Source: Tetrastigma voinierianum
Lineage: Eukaryota; Streptophyta; Magnoliopsida; Vitales; Vitaceae
DNA length: 64,000 nt
Direction of reading: 5' to 3'
NCBI GenBank assembly: GCA_016808115.1
Contig: JAEQBH010000986.1
Coordinates: forward strand, 744,001-808,000
This document shows positions 22,480 to 34,365 of the stretch, in pieces. The notes beneath the pieces are model-generated. The model was not told where the DNA came from. It did not search any database and was given only the letters and a program-made list of their open reading frames with translations. Position numbers and translations under genes: made by a program. Within the stretch, counting starts at the first letter, position 1; every line of letters begins with the position of its first letter.

Positions 22480-22960
22480 TTTGAAATGGGCTTGAAAGAA
22501 ATGTTGGTCAAGCACCACATTTACTGAACTCCACCCTGGAAAAGAGTACACCTTATGCCAAATGTGATGCTCGCATCGTCAGATGTGTGTTAACACAAGA
22601 TGGGAAAGTAGTGCTTATATCCACTAGCCACATGAACAAAATTATCCCACTCATGACCTAGAGTCAGTCATGTAAAGGTTTGCTTTGCAAATACGGCACA
22701 CTACGAGGCGGTGAAATGCAGACTTATAAGGTAGATCATAAAAGTCTCTAAACATTTGTTAACACATAGTGGAGCTTAATTTGAGACAACGGAGGGAAGG
22801 AGTTGAACAAAAGATTTTGATCGTGATAATAGACTACCAATTTTTAAAAGCTAATGTGGTAGCAAATGCCTATAAAGGCAATGGCAAATTGTTACTACAA
22901 AAGGAATGTAGAATAGCATTCAATGGACTATATTAGCTCAATTAAAAGCTCAAATTGTTT
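22480..22960 (+). pseudogene. RNase H region of outer gypsy element
   Basis: KEYTLCQM-like residues, CDARIVRCVLTQDGKVV at ~22560, YPTHDLESVM then FALQIRHT at ~22645-22695, then DHKSL-like sequence at ~22735. These are the blocks of gypsy RNase H in order, in several frames. The domain would remove the RNA template strand; it is dead here. Confidence 0.7.
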
Positions 22961-23079
22961 TAAAGCAAATGATTATGTATGCTTAGAAAATGATAAGAGA
23001 TGCAAAAGGTATAGATGGTCGAGATGGTGATAAAATCGATTTTTCAATGTTAGTCGAAGTTTGTATTTTAACAAATTAT

Positions 23080-23800
23080 GTGTTTATGATAAAGAGCTAA
23101 AGAAAAAGTTACTATTTGAAGCTTATAATACGGTATTTACCATACATCCTGGAGGTAATAAGATGTACCAGGATTTGAAATAGTATATTGGTGGAAATGA
23201 ATGAAAAGAGATGTGACAGAGTACGTGTCTTAAATGTTCACGCACAAGAAGTCAAAGCCGAACACCAAGTTCCAACAGTTCGTTGAATCCCCTTCGTTCT
23301 CAATGGAAGTGATAACACACCATGGATTTTGTGTCGGGTTTTCCCACTAACAAAACATGACTCTGTCTGGTGATTGTTGATAAGCCTCACAAAGTCGGCC
23401 TTATTTTATACAAGTAAGGATCGATCATTCTATGGATCATTTTAATGAAGTATATGTGGATGAGATTTCAGCGATTGCATGGTGTGTCGTTGTCTATTGT
23501 ATCGATAGAGATCCTGCATTTACATCTAGATTCTGAAGGAATTACAGCAGCCTTGGGAACTCGGCTTAATTTCAATACAACATTCCACTGCATGCATGGA
23601 CTCATTCAAGAGGTTTATTCATGTCAGATATGTTTCTGATGTATTGAATTCACAGTTGACAGATGAAGAGCCTTTAATAGAATTTGCTTATTACAACAGT
23701 TATCAATCAAGGATTGGCATTGCACCATATGAGGCTTTGTATGGTCGGGAGATGTGTGACTCGTGTGTCGGGATGCACTGAATGAGCATAAAGTGATTGG
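23080..23800 (+). pseudogene. Integrase of outer gypsy element
   Basis: EAYNTVFTIHPGGNKMYQDL at ~23115 (zinc-finger side of IN), a TMDFVSGFP-like block at ~23320 holding the first catalytic aspartate, MRFQRLHGVSLSIVS at ~23450, RLNFNTTFH at ~23565 and LIEFAYYNSYQSRIGIAPYE then ALYGRE at ~23670-23750. The element would use it to join cDNA to chromatin. Stops and frameshifts are spread throughout. Confidence 0.85.
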
Positions 23801-24335
23801 TCCAAACATAGTAAAAGATACATAAGCAAAAGTTCAGGTTATTCAGCAAAGATCAAAGGCTGCCAGTGATCAACAAAAGTCATATGCCGATTTGAAAAGG
23901 AAGGACATTGAATATGAAGTGGGTGATAAGGTCTTCTTAAAAGTATCGCCGTGGAGGAAAATTCTACGGTTCGGTAAGAAAGGCAAGTTGAGTCCGAGGT
24001 TTATAGTATTACATCAAATTCAAACGAATTGGCCTCAGGGCATATCGCTTGGCACTCCCTCCGCAGCAATTGTTGCATAATGTGTCCCATGTACTTTGCT
24101 TCTGGGAAATACCGTTCTCGATGGGTTTCATACTACCAAAGGCAAGAGATACAAGTATAAGTAGGATTTTTCTATATGACGAGTGAGCCAGCTATTCTCA
24201 ACGTAGAGGAAGCAATATGAATACTAATTAGTGAAAGTAATAGCAACGCACAGATTGTGAACAGGGCTTTCACTTTGTTACAATTATGAGAGGTATCAGA
24301 ACTCTTTCTCGATAGGGTATGAATTTCAGGACGAA
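23800..24335 (+). pseudogene. Integrase C terminus with chromodomain remnant
   Basis: QQRSKAASDQQKSYADLKRK then EYEVGDKVFLKVSPWRKILR and KLSPRFI at ~23830-24005 give the GPF/SH3-like C-terminal module, followed by HNV.HV-type sequence at ~24075 and short chromodomain-like residues near 24140-24290. The module and LTR style place the element among plant chromoviruses, whose chromodomain guides insertion to heterochromatin. A GAATTTCAGGACGAAATTC purine-rich lead-in (PPT area) precedes the 3' LTR. Confidence 0.75.
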
Positions 24336-24353
24336 ATTCTTTTAAGGTGAGAA

Positions 24354-24430
24354 GAATACCCTAAATTATACCCTCGACATTTTTATAACATTGCTTAGGT
24401 GATAATAAGAATGTGATATTCTAATAAAAT
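24354..24430 (+). repeat. 3' LTR of outer element, first 77 bp
   Basis: AATACCCTAAATTATACCC through CTAATAAAAT is the beginning of the outer element's 3' LTR (compare 14828-14908). The LTR continues at 35580 after the nested element. AAAAT at 24426-24430 is the left target duplication of that element. Confidence 0.85.
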
Positions 24431-27400
24431 TGTAACACCTCAAAATATACCATGTCGCTTTATAACACGTTGGGTATAATAAAAGCAAGATATTTTTCCT
24501 GAATAAAAATAAAAGATAAAAACAAAGTGAATATGCATAAGTTAAATTACAAATAATAAAAGCAAGACAAGTTATTGTAAAAATAACATAAATTGATTTG
24601 CAAATAGTAGAAGAGTTACGACCAAAGAGTAATAAAAGAAAGATATTAGAATTAAATACATATAACGTAAGAGACAAGTGCATGAAGAAAGAGTGGTAAG
24701 TTTCTCCTTTGATCAAAGAGAAATAAAAGTGGATAAGATTTAAAATAAATATCTCATTTTTTTTTTTATCTCGAGAAAAGGAGAGCAAATACGAAAAAGA
24801 GTAAGAGAGAAGAAAGGAAGAAGCAGTTAAGGAAGAAGTTAAGAAGAAGAAGAAGAAGATTATGTGTAATGAACTTACTTCAAATTGGAATATGATACAT
24901 GTCTCTTGTGGGTTTGAAACTCCCAATCTCATTTCTGTCGTGATTAAGTTGAGAAGAGCTCTAAGGATCCTAGATAAGTGTGTTTCAGGAAGGGTCTAGA
25001 AGGCAGGCTGGAATCCAAGAAAAAATTCCACGCTTGATCATATGTAGCAGCCTGACCTAGAACGAGTTTTTAGGTCAGAAATAAAGGAATCTGGAAGTAA
25101 GTCCTTCTAATAAATTAGAAATACATCAATTAACTTGATGATAGTCTCTTGAATTTATCGATTTGACCCTCTCAGAGACCAAGTTATGGTCCTTTACCGA
25201 GGTCAACTCGGGCCGCAACTGGTCGGGCTACCATCCGCCAGTCAACTACCGTACCTAGAAAGGGCTTTGGTCAGAAATAAAGAGAGACTTTCAGCAGTCC
25301 TTCTGTGAAATTGTAACCACGTCCGTGAACTTGATGTTAGGCTTTGAATTTCTAATTCACCAGAGACCAAGTTATGGTCTTTTACTCCAACAAATAAACG
25401 GGTGAAGGGTCACCATGAGGTCGTCAATGTGAGGTCACAGACTCGCCTATATTCACCGTCATGCGCAGTCAACTGGCCTTGGAAGAGCCCACTAGTCATG
25501 CGGTGAGTTAACGCTCGGTAAGCCCAACTCGTCATGCGTATTCCACCATGCAGAGGTCACCACAAGACTGAGCTCACACTCGCACAACTCGACAACCAGC
25601 CAGTTTCGTCAAGACTGAGCTCGTCACTTCAGTACAGCTCGTCAGTCCAGGTCAGCTCGTCAAGACTGAGCTCGTCACTTCAGTGCAGCTCGTCAGTCCA
25701 GGTCAGCTCGTCAAGACTGACTGTGCATGACCTCCAACTTCGGAAGGTCATATCTCCTCCGTCTGAACTCCGATTTGGGTGTTCTTGGACTCTATGGAAA
25801 GCCCATTGAGTCAAGAATCCATCCATATGCCTGAGGAAGATATTAGATGTCAAACCGAGGTGTCAGACTGAGCTCGTCACTTCAGTGCAGCTCGTCAGTC
25901 CAGGTCAGCTCGTCAAGACTGACTGCGCATGACCTCCAACTTCGGAACAGCCCTCCGTTTGAACTCCACTTAGTGTTCTTGGACTCTATGGAAAGCCCAT
26001 TGAGTCAAGAATCCATCCATATGCCTGAGGAAGATATTAGATGTCAGAACGAGGTGTTAGACTGAGCTCGTCACTTCAGTGCAGCTCATCAGTTCAGGTC
26101 AGCTCGTCAAGACTGACTCCGCATGACCTCCAACTTCGGAAGGTCATATCTCCTTCACCCGAACTCCTCGATTCGAGTGTTCTTGGACTCTATGGAAAAC
26201 CCATTGAGTCAAAGAAATTCATCAATAGATAGTATGATAAGATTAAAACCTATTATCCCAGCATGTTGAGGGCTCAGAGAACTATGAAATATCATAATAA
26301 TCATATACTACAGGTAGCATAGCTGGCTTGGCGTATACAAAGGGTGTCATATACGGAAAGCTGTGGGAGAAGGTATATGGGGTGAATATGCATGAAAGTA
26401 ATGAAAAGCAGTGCTACTGAAGAAGGGTAAAACAGAAAGTTCTATGCGTGGTGGGGGAGGTGAAGTGGAAGAAGTAACAAAAAGAAAAAACATTGGTATT
26501 ATAAGAAAATGTAACATTATACACGTGGTAACAGAAGAGCAAAGGATCAATACAGAATACGGGGTGGGGTGCGCAGCGGTACGCAGGTGGGTTTTTATAA
26601 TAACTTAGCTACAGCAGGCAGCAGTAAAGGCGGACTCCGCGCACACGCGTGGCGGTTTGGGCGCTGCAGGTAGCGTGGGTAGTGGTGTATGGTAAAGCGC
26701 TGCACCCTTCCAAATCTCAGCTTCTTAAGGTGGGTGGTGTGGGGGGGTGGTGGTGGCAGGTGGTGGCATCGGAAAGGCACTGCCTGACATGACAATTCTT
26801 ATATTATATCACAAATACGGCCCTCATGTCCATCAAGCCCATACGCTGGATTATAGCGCCTTCTGCCCCTCATGGACCACCTGTCGACGCTGAGCATAGC
26901 GCCTTCTGCCCTCATGGCTCCTCAGATCCACCCTAGCGTCATACACGAATGATGTTAAAATCACAGATACGCAAATGGGCAGAGAACACACATATGATAT
27001 GAGAAGCATGAGCAACGCAAGCAGCATGAGATATGCCATGTAAAAGACTCATAAAAGTACAAGAACCAAGCAGAAGGAAGATAGGCACATGGTAACAAAA
27101 GAACTGTCCACATGTATATACTTATTTATAGAAGTGTGGGTGACTGGCTTGAGTCACCCATACACTTCAAGTTTGGTGCCAGCACCTGTGAACTGAATCC
27201 CGTAGGCTGGAAGAGGTACTGTGAGAACATGCCACCACAGATCGGCAGCCAAAGGCCACGCAATAGCTCAATCAAAGACCTTAGTCTATTTCAAGGCAAG
27301 AAAGCTCAGAACCAATGTAAATATATATAACACTATGATATGAGCTGATATATATTTAATCCACGCATAAAAGAATATATTTACAAAGTTAATGCTACAT

Positions 27401-27480
27401 TGCATAATAAAAGTGTAAAGTATGTAAGTTCAAAAAAGAGGAATCGTCTATAATCCATAAAATAGCTGGTTGTTGGCCCA
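24431..27480 (+). repeat. Left LTR of inner gypsy element
   Basis: Begins TGTAACACCTC and ends about GTTGGCCCA at 27480 (the exact end is blurred by divergence). It aligns with 31961-35574, but carries three rather than six ~195-bp repeats and is ~560 bp shorter. A GA-rich tract lies at 24780-24860. The 26300-27100 part includes ORFs with no domain match and is LTR sequence. Confidence 0.8.
25600..26225 (+). repeat. ~195-bp tandem repeats, three copies (left LTR)
   Basis: The marker GAAAGCCCATTGAGTCAAG appears at ~25797 and 25990 and, in variant form, at 26191. Each unit also holds GAGCTCGTCACTTCAGTGCAG, GCATGACCTCCAAC and TTCTTGGACTCTATGG. Extra copies of the CAGCTCGTC phrase near 25600-25710 suggest partial units. 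The last copy ends in a distinctive AATTCATCAATAGATAG tail, also present at the end of the right-LTR array. Confidence 0.85.
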
Positions 27481-27495
27481 GGTAACAGAGTTTAG
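27481..27495 (+). other. PBS of inner gypsy element (degenerate)
   Basis: GGTAACAGAG follows the LTR end and resembles the tRNA-iMet-complementary GGTATCAGAG. Its position matches the PBS of the outer element. Confidence 0.55.
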
Positions 27496-27789
27496 AACAG
27501 TTTTCCTCAAAGTCGAAGTTTGAAAAGTCTGAAAATAGAACAGAAGACAGAAAACAGAACAATCATGGACAATCATAAAGCTGAGATGGACGCCCAATAG
27601 TTTCAGAGTACAAGAACCACAGAGTAAGGATATAAACAACCGGGTGCGAATGCACCAATGGTCGCGGTTTCGCAGACGACAAGATACGTCAGTTTTAGAT
27701 AGATCGACCACTCCTAAAGCCCAATGTACACGTGAAAGATCAATTCGGCAGAATCCCATATCGGCAAAGGAAGACATCGAGAGTCTAAT

Positions 27790-28660
27790 CAAGGCTGTAG
27801 TTAGAAAGGGTATTAGCTGAGGCTGATGCCTCCGCGATCAGAGATCACCTCACCACAGTAGCACGAATTTGCAAACAGTACCAAAAGTCCGCGGATCTCC
27901 AAACTTCATAATATAAATTCTTCGCCCAAAAGAGTTCCAGATAAAGATGTTATCAGATGTATGCAAGATTCAAGTGGAAATACTTTAAATTTGGTACAAA
28001 GGAGCTTATTTGGGTATTTTAATATGAAAAAAGAATTTAGCCATCTTAGTAAATATGCACTGACCGGGTCCTCACTGAGGCATTTGTAGGCAATTTGAGG
28101 ATGATCGCATGATTCCATCAAGAGGTATTTCCGCACTCATGACTCTCCAAATAGTGGATTTCTATCAGTTGGTCCAAGCTTCAATGAAAGTAGAGAAACT
28201 AGAAACGAGCAAAGAAGAAAATTTCAAAAGAAGCTTAGAGGAGCTGTCCTCCTCAGAAAAAGAGCTAGAGAATCTCACTAATCAGAATATAGTTCCGCTA
28301 CGAGAGGTAGAAGGCAAAGGTCCAATGTAGCACGTGAGTACGTGCAGAGGTGCTTCGCTAGATAGGAAGAAGCCTCGAATGCCCCTACCGCTTATAAAAG
28401 ACATTCGGGAGTTTGCGTGATACTGGCTGTGGAGGGTGTTTCTTGTAGCCTCGAGCATTTGAGTATGTCCCCGAATTAGGGGGATAATGTAAGCCAACAA
28501 GGAAGTGGCAGAGAAAATTGCGATACACCACTTTCGACTCATGATCGTGGTAGGGTCGTAGCCGGCCCATCCAAAGATGGGGAGATCAGGACGCATGTTG
28601 TCTAAACAAGATCGTCCTATGCTTACAAAGACCAAGATTTAGCATATGCTATGAAGGCTC
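27790..28660 (+). pseudogene. gag of inner gypsy element (decayed)
   Basis: Homologous by eye to the outer element's gag. Shared phrases include the methionine-rich capsid region near 28120-28330 (SASMKVEKLETSKEENFKRS then LEELSSSEKELE) and the adjoining region to 28640. No single frame exceeds ~73 codons. The zinc knuckle is not readable. Confidence 0.6.
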
Positions 28661-29080
28661 GTGAGGATCGAATGCTCCCGAAGTTATACGTAATATTTTC
28701 TTTATATGATACATGTAGATGCACGCATCGACTGGATCTCAGATCTACCATTCATATGTGTGCATGGAGCATGTATCGACAAAGTACCAAAGAAAAGAGA
28801 AATTAGCATATGACATGCATGTAACTAAATTCGCTTGGGCACAACGCTGCAAAGAATAATATATATAAACTGGTCCCATTGTTATACAAACAAAAGAGTT
28901 TCTCGCTGATTTGATAACCTTACCATTCCGAGAGTCAATTTGATTCTGTGAATGGATCGTCATTTGGGCACCAGCCATCGTGGATCAGGACAAAAGATCT
29001 GCAGGTTGAGATGCTCCTGACCGCATCGAGGTAATAAGAGCAAGGCATCGGATCAAGTGTAATGCCCACGTCATCTCCAC
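28660..29080 (+). pseudogene. Protease region of inner gypsy element
   Basis: Positional homologue of 21060-21420 in the outer element. Shared nucleotide stretches include GAATGGATCGT and the block before CATCGAGGTAATAAGA. No active-site motif is intact, and the call depends on order and similarity to the outer element. Confidence 0.45.
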
Positions 29081-29149
29081 TATGTAAGCCAGAGAATTAT
29101 GAGGAAAGGATGTGAGACATTCTGGTTTACTACTGACTCATGAGTCAAG

Positions 29150-29970
29150 CCGATGTGAAAGATCCCGCAGTAAGGGAATTTCATGATGTATTCTAAGAGT
29201 TACCAGTATTCCACATGAGAGAGGTGGATTCTATTACATAGAATTAAAACAGAACTCCTATGTCAAGGGCAATCAGACAGGATGGCTCCAACTTTATCGA
29301 AAGAGTTAAAGAGTCACTGCAAGAACTTTAGATAAAGGATTTATCCGACCCAAAGGTGTCCCTTGGGTGCACCTGCTTATTTCAGGAAAAGAAAGATGGC
29401 ACTCTACTGATGTGCATCGATTAATTCCGGGCAGATTAATAAGGTGACAAAGAAAACAAGTACCCATTGGTCACAGAATTAAAGATCTTTTGATTAGTTG
29501 AAATGGAGCGTGTCTTTTCGAAGATGACTGCGATCGTGGTATTATCGCCGAGGGTAAAGGCTAAGTGAGATGTGGCCTAAGACATGAACCCGAGGCGCCG
29601 CCATTATGAGTTGTCATGCCATTCAATGACTAATGCACCCAAGAAGATTCACGATTCATGAATGTGGCTTTCCGACCCTATGTGGATCAATCTGCCGTGG
29701 CTTTTATCGATGACATCCCGTATTCTAAGATGAACAGGAACATGAACAACACCCGAGAATAGTCTTAGGTGACGTTAAGAGAAAAGAAGTTATATGCTAA
29801 GCCTCAAGAATGATTTTGCCATTCCTAGGCCATATCGGTGTCTCGCCGGGAGGGTATAAGAGCTGATCCTCTACACACGGCCAGATCAAAATCACCAAAA
29901 TGTAACCGAGGTGAGGTTTCTCGGGTTTAGCAGTTATTATAGAAGATTTGTGAGAGGCTTTCATAAATTC
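29150..29970 (+). pseudogene. Reverse transcriptase of inner gypsy element
   Basis: Fragments in order: YPTGE-like sequence at 29180, LGCTCLFQEKKDGTLLMCID-like residues at ~29350-29420, KYPLVTELK at ~29460, a TNAPKKIHD area at ~29625, AFIDDIP at ~29700 (Asp-Asp catalytic pair present) and GFSSYYRRFVRGFHKF-like sequence at ~29923 from the connection region. Each lies in a different frame. Confidence 0.75.
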
Positions 29971-30059
29971 TTCTTCCAGTTATCAGAAAGACAAGTTTGA
30001 GTGACAGACAAATGTCGCATCATTTGAACTCGTTGAAAGGATCGTCAAGCACCAATATC

Positions 30060-30480
30060 GGGACGCAAACTAATTCGAAAAAGAGTATACCTTGTATAGC
30101 ATGTTTTTGCATCGTTTGCATGTTAATGCAATACATGGGGAAAGTAGTGGCTTATGCGTCCGCATTAATAAATGCCACATGAACAAAATTATCCCACCTG
30201 CGACCAGAGTTAGCTGCTAGTTTTTGCTTTAAAATATCATGACACTACTTATACAGGAAAAGTGTAGAATTTACACCGATCATAAGAGTTCAAGCATTTG
30301 CTAACGCAGAAGAGTTAAATTGAGACAGCTGGTGGCGAGTTATTAAAGGATTATGACCGCATCATGCACTACCACCCCTGAAGGTTAATATAGTAGCTTC
30401 AGCGTTGTCGAAAGACAATGGTAGAAGGAATGTCACTAATATAACAAAGGATTTTGAGACTAGAGATGATGGAATATGTT
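30060..30480 (+). pseudogene. RNase H region of inner gypsy element
   Basis: KRVYLV..CFCIVCMLMQY (homologous to the outer element's CDAR block), GKVVAYAS.LINAT at ~30138-30180, YTDHKS-like residues at ~30275 and a LSRKDNG-like end at ~30400. Order and spacing match gypsy RNase H. Inactive. Confidence 0.65.
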
Positions 30481-30619
30481 AATTTAACTAGAAGTGCAAA
30501 CCCATTTTAAAGCAAATGATTATAGATGCGTTAAAATGATGAAGAGTTACGTAAAAAATTTATGATGGTTGTGAGATGGTGACAAGACCGAAGCTTTGTA
30601 GAAAGAAGCCGAAGTTTGT

Positions 30620-31340
30620 ATTTCCAGAATAGATTATGTGTGCCAAATGATAAAGAGCTAAAGAAAAAGTTGCTATATGAGGCTCATAATACGGTATTTA
30701 CTATGCATCCTGGAGGGAATAAGATACCGTGACTTGAAATGTAGCTTTATTGGTGGAAAGGAATGAAAAAGAGATGTGACCGAGTATGTGTCTAAGTGTT
30801 TGACGGTCGCTAGAAGTCAAAGTCGAACACCGCGCCCACAAAGCTTGTTGGGAATCCCCTTCCAATTCCTCAATGGAAGTGGGATAACATTGGCTTCATG
30901 GATTTTGTGGCCTGGTTTTCCCTCACACAACAAAAAAAAAACATGACTCGTCTGGTGGATTGTAGATAGGCTCACAAAGTCGTCCCATTTTATACCGCCA
31001 GATTGACTATCCTAGGGATCGACTAGCTGAAAGCTATATGTAGATGAGATTGTGCGACGCATGGTGTGCCGTTGTCTATTGTGTCAGATAGAGATCCGCG
31101 ACATCAAGGTTCGAAGGAATTACACAAATTTTAGGCACTAAGCTAAATTTTAGTACATTCCATCCGCAAAATGTATGGACAATGAGAGATTGATTCAGTG
31201 CTCGAAGATATGCTTCGCAGGTTGTGTCATAGAATTTTCGAAGTTTGGATAGGTATATTCCATTGATGGAATTTGCCTATAACAATAGTTTTCAATACAC
31301 AGTATAAAATTATGAGGTTGTGTAAGTTTGAATGTAGAAC
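30620..31340 (+). pseudogene. Integrase of inner gypsy element
   Basis: EAHNTVFTMHPGGNK-like residues at ~30680, CDRVCV at ~30775, GFMDFVAWFS-like sequence at ~30895 (first aspartate area), HGVPLSIVS at ~31060, and MEFAYNNSFQ at ~31266. It is closely parallel to 23080-23800 in the outer element. Confidence 0.8.
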
Positions 31341-31369
31341 TCCTATGTTGGACATAATTAAATGAGCAT

Positions 31370-31950
31370 AAATCGGGACAGTCCAGACATAGTAAAAGGA
31401 TATAAGAGAAAGTACAAGTTATTCGGGCAGAGGTTAAAGGCGCGAGGATAGGACAAAAGTCGTGATGCCAACCTAAAGAGGAGAGATATTGAATATAACA
31501 TGGGAGACAAAGTGTTTTTTTAAAGGTATCACCATGGAGGGAAATTTAAGGTTCGGGTCGAAGGCAAGTCGAAGTCCAAGGTTCATAGGCCATATGAGAT
31601 TTTTGGAATGTATTGGCCCCAGGTTATCATTGGCACCATCTCGAAGGCTGGCCAAATTACACGATGTGTTTCATGTGTCGCGATGCCGGTGATACCGCCT
31701 CTAATGAGTTGCACATATTACCAAAGGCAAGAGATACAAGTACAAGAGGATTTGTCATATGATGAGGAGCCAAAAAGACCATTCCGCTCGAGGTGAAACA
31801 ATTGTCGAACAAACAAGTACCATTAGTGAAAGTTCTCCGCAAATACCATCAGAGAAGAAGCTACTGGAGCCGTGGCTAACCATGAGAGCTGCCAGTGATT
31901 CTCAACTCTTCGACCGTGTATGAATTTCGAGTGGACGAAATTCTTTTTGG
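31370..31950 (+). pseudogene. Integrase C terminus and chromodomain remnant
   Basis: RDIEYNMGDKVFL at ~31485, SPWREI, GLKASRSPRF at ~31560, HDVFHVSRCR at ~31660-31690, YQRQEIQVQEDLSYDEEP at ~31720-31775, then EEATGA-like residues at ~31855 (chromodomain W..H..EEATWE motif, decayed). A GAATTTCGAGTGGACGAAATTC lead and a GGGGCGGAGAG purine tract precede the right LTR at 31961. Confidence 0.8.
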
Positions 31951-31960
31951 GGCGGAGAGT
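31940..31960 (+). other. Polypurine tract of inner gypsy element
   Basis: TTCTTTTTGGGGCGGAGAGT immediately before TGTAATATTCC. The purine run directly upstream of an LTR primes plus-strand synthesis. Confidence 0.7.
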
Positions 31961-32364
31961 TGTAATATTCCTTAAATTATACCCTAACAGCGTATAACAT
32001 GTTTTTGGGTATAATAAAAGTAAAAGTATATTTTTCCGTAATAAAATAAAGATAAAAACAAAAGTAGGAATATGCATAAGTTAAATTACAAATAATAAAG
32101 AAGATTAGAGGCTATTGTAAAAATAACATAAATTGATTTTTTGCAAACAGTAGAAGAGTTGAAGGACCAAAAGAGTAATAAAAGAAAGATATTAGGAATG
32201 AAATAAGGATGAAAATTGTGGGAAGAGACAAGTGGTTTAAAGGAAAGAGGGAGGAAGTTTCCTTTCTTTGATTAGAAAGAGAAATAAAAAGTGATAAGAC
32301 TAAATAAATATCTCTATTTTTTTGGTCTTGAGAAAAGGAGCAAATAATGGGAAAAAGAGAAGAG

Positions 32365-32410
32365 AGAAGAAAGGAAGAAGAAGAAGAAGAAGAAGAAGAA
32401 GAAGAAGAAG
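32365..32410 (+). repeat. GAA microsatellite in LTR
   Basis: A near-perfect GAA/GAAGAA run within the purine tract that all Tekay-type LTRs here carry before the donor-like AGGTATGG. Confidence 0.9.
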
Positions 32411-33159
32411 ATTACAGGTATGGAACTACTAAATTTGAATATGGATACATGTCTTGGGTTTGGAAACTCCCAATCTCATTTCTTGTCAGGATTAAGTTGA
32501 GAAGAGCTCTAAGGATCCTAGATATGTGTTTTAGGAAGGGTCTAGTTGCAAAGCTGAACCAAGAAAATTCCTTACGTTTGATCATATGCGTGAGCCCCCA
32601 CCTAGAACTAAGCCTTTTAGGTCCGAAAATAAAGGAATCTGAAGTAAGTCCTTCTGATAAATTGTAGCCACATCAATTAACTTGATGAGGAATCTTTGAA
32701 TTTATCGATTTGGACCTCTGCAGACCAAGTTATGGTCCTTTACCGAGGTCAACTCTCAGCTAAACTGGCTCCGTCACCATCCGGGCCAGGGTCAACTACC
32801 GTACCTTTAGAACGGGCTTTGGGTCAGAAATAAAGAGAATTTGGCAGTAAGTCCTTCTGTGAAATTGTAGCCACGTCCGCGAATCCCGATGTTAGGCTTT
32901 TTGAATTTCGGCCTGGACCCCTGTAAAACCAAGTTATGGTCTTTTAACTCTGAACAATTAAATGGGTGAAGGGTCAGCCCATAGAGGTCGTCAATAGAGT
33001 GACAGCACTTCGCCTGGGTTCCACTCGCCACGCAGGTACCAACTCGTCTCGTTGTTCCTCAACTCATGCGTGAGCTCCACTCGCCATGCGTGAGGTCACT
33101 CGCCGCGACCGAGCTCGCCACTTCGCATACCGCCTAGGTCACCGCCAAGATCGAGCTCG

Positions 33160-34365
33160 CTACTTCGCATGCCGCTGAGCTCTCGCCACTTCGCATGCTC
33201 GTCACCCAGTCACCACAAGACCGAGCCGTCACTACGTGTACCGTTAGTCCAGCTGCTGTCAAGATCGACCGTGCATGACCTCCAACTTAATGTCATATCT
33301 CCCTCCGGGTCTCGAACTCCGGGATGGTGTTCTTGGACTCTATGGAAAGCCCATTGAGTCAAGAATCCATCCATATGCCTGAGGAAGATATTAGATGTCA
33401 GACCAAGGTGTCAGACTGAGCTCATCACTTCAGTGCAGCTCGCCGCCCGTGTCAGCTCGCCAAGACTGGATCGCCATGACCTCCAACTTCGGAAGGTCAT
33501 ATCTCCTTCGCTTAACCCGATGCAGTGTTCTTGGACTCTATGGAAAGCCCATTGAGTCAAGAATCCATCCATATGCCTGAGGAAGATATTAGATGTCATT
33601 ACGAGGTGTCAGATAGAGCTCGTCACTTTAGTGCAGCTCGTCGGCCCGTGTCAGCTCGTCAAGACGACCGCGCATGACTCCTCCAACTTCAAGGTCATAT
33701 CTCCTTCGCTTGAACTCCGATTTGGGGTGTTCTCGACTCTATGGAAAGCCCATTGAGTCAAGAATCCATCCATATGCCTGAGGAAGATATTAGATGTCAT
33801 AATACTAAGGAAGTCAGACTGAAGCTCGTCACTTCCAGCGCAGCTCTGCCGCCCAGGTCACTCGTCAGATCGACTACGCATGACCTCCAACTGGCGTCAT
33901 ATCTCCTTCGCTTGAACTCCGATTTAGTATTCTCGACTTCTATGAAAAGCCCATTGAGTCAAGAATCCATCCATATGCCTGGTAAAGATATTAGATGTCA
34001 GATCGAGGTGTCGTGACTGAGCTCGTCAATGGTGCAGCTCGTCGCCCAGTCAGCTCGTCAAGATCGACCGCGCATGACCTCCAACTTAAGGTCATATCTT
34101 CGCTTGAACTCCGATTCGCGTTCTCGACTCTATGGAAAGCTCATTGAGTCAAGAATCCATCCATATGCCTGAGGAAGATATTAGATGTCATACCGAGGTG
34201 TTAGACTGAGCTCGTCACTTCAGTGCAGCTCGTCGGGCCAAAGTCAGCTCGTCAAGATCGACCGCGCATGACCTCCAACTCCTAAGGTCATATCTCCTCT
34301 GCCCGAACCCGATTCGAGGTTCGATCTCATGGAAAGCCCATTGAGTCAAGAATTCATCAATAGAT
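33160..34365 (+). repeat. ~195-bp tandem repeats, six copies (right LTR)
   Basis: The marker GAAAGCCCATTGAGTCAAG (allowing one change) recurs at ~33342, 33546, 33748, 33947, 34134 and 34335, i.e. every ~190-205 bp. It ends in the same AATTCATCAATAGATAG tail as the left LTR. Copies differ mainly by short losses (TTGGACTC to TCGACTC, for example). Confidence 0.9.

Noticed and set aside
24366..24932. 188-codon ORF on the minus strand
   Set aside because: Lies over the start of an LTR; Leu/Phe/Ser-rich translation reflects the antisense of A/G-rich LTR sequence.
32347..32667. 106-codon Glu-rich ORF
   Set aside because: Produced by the GAA run in the inner element's right LTR; no domain, and the equivalent LTR has no such frame.
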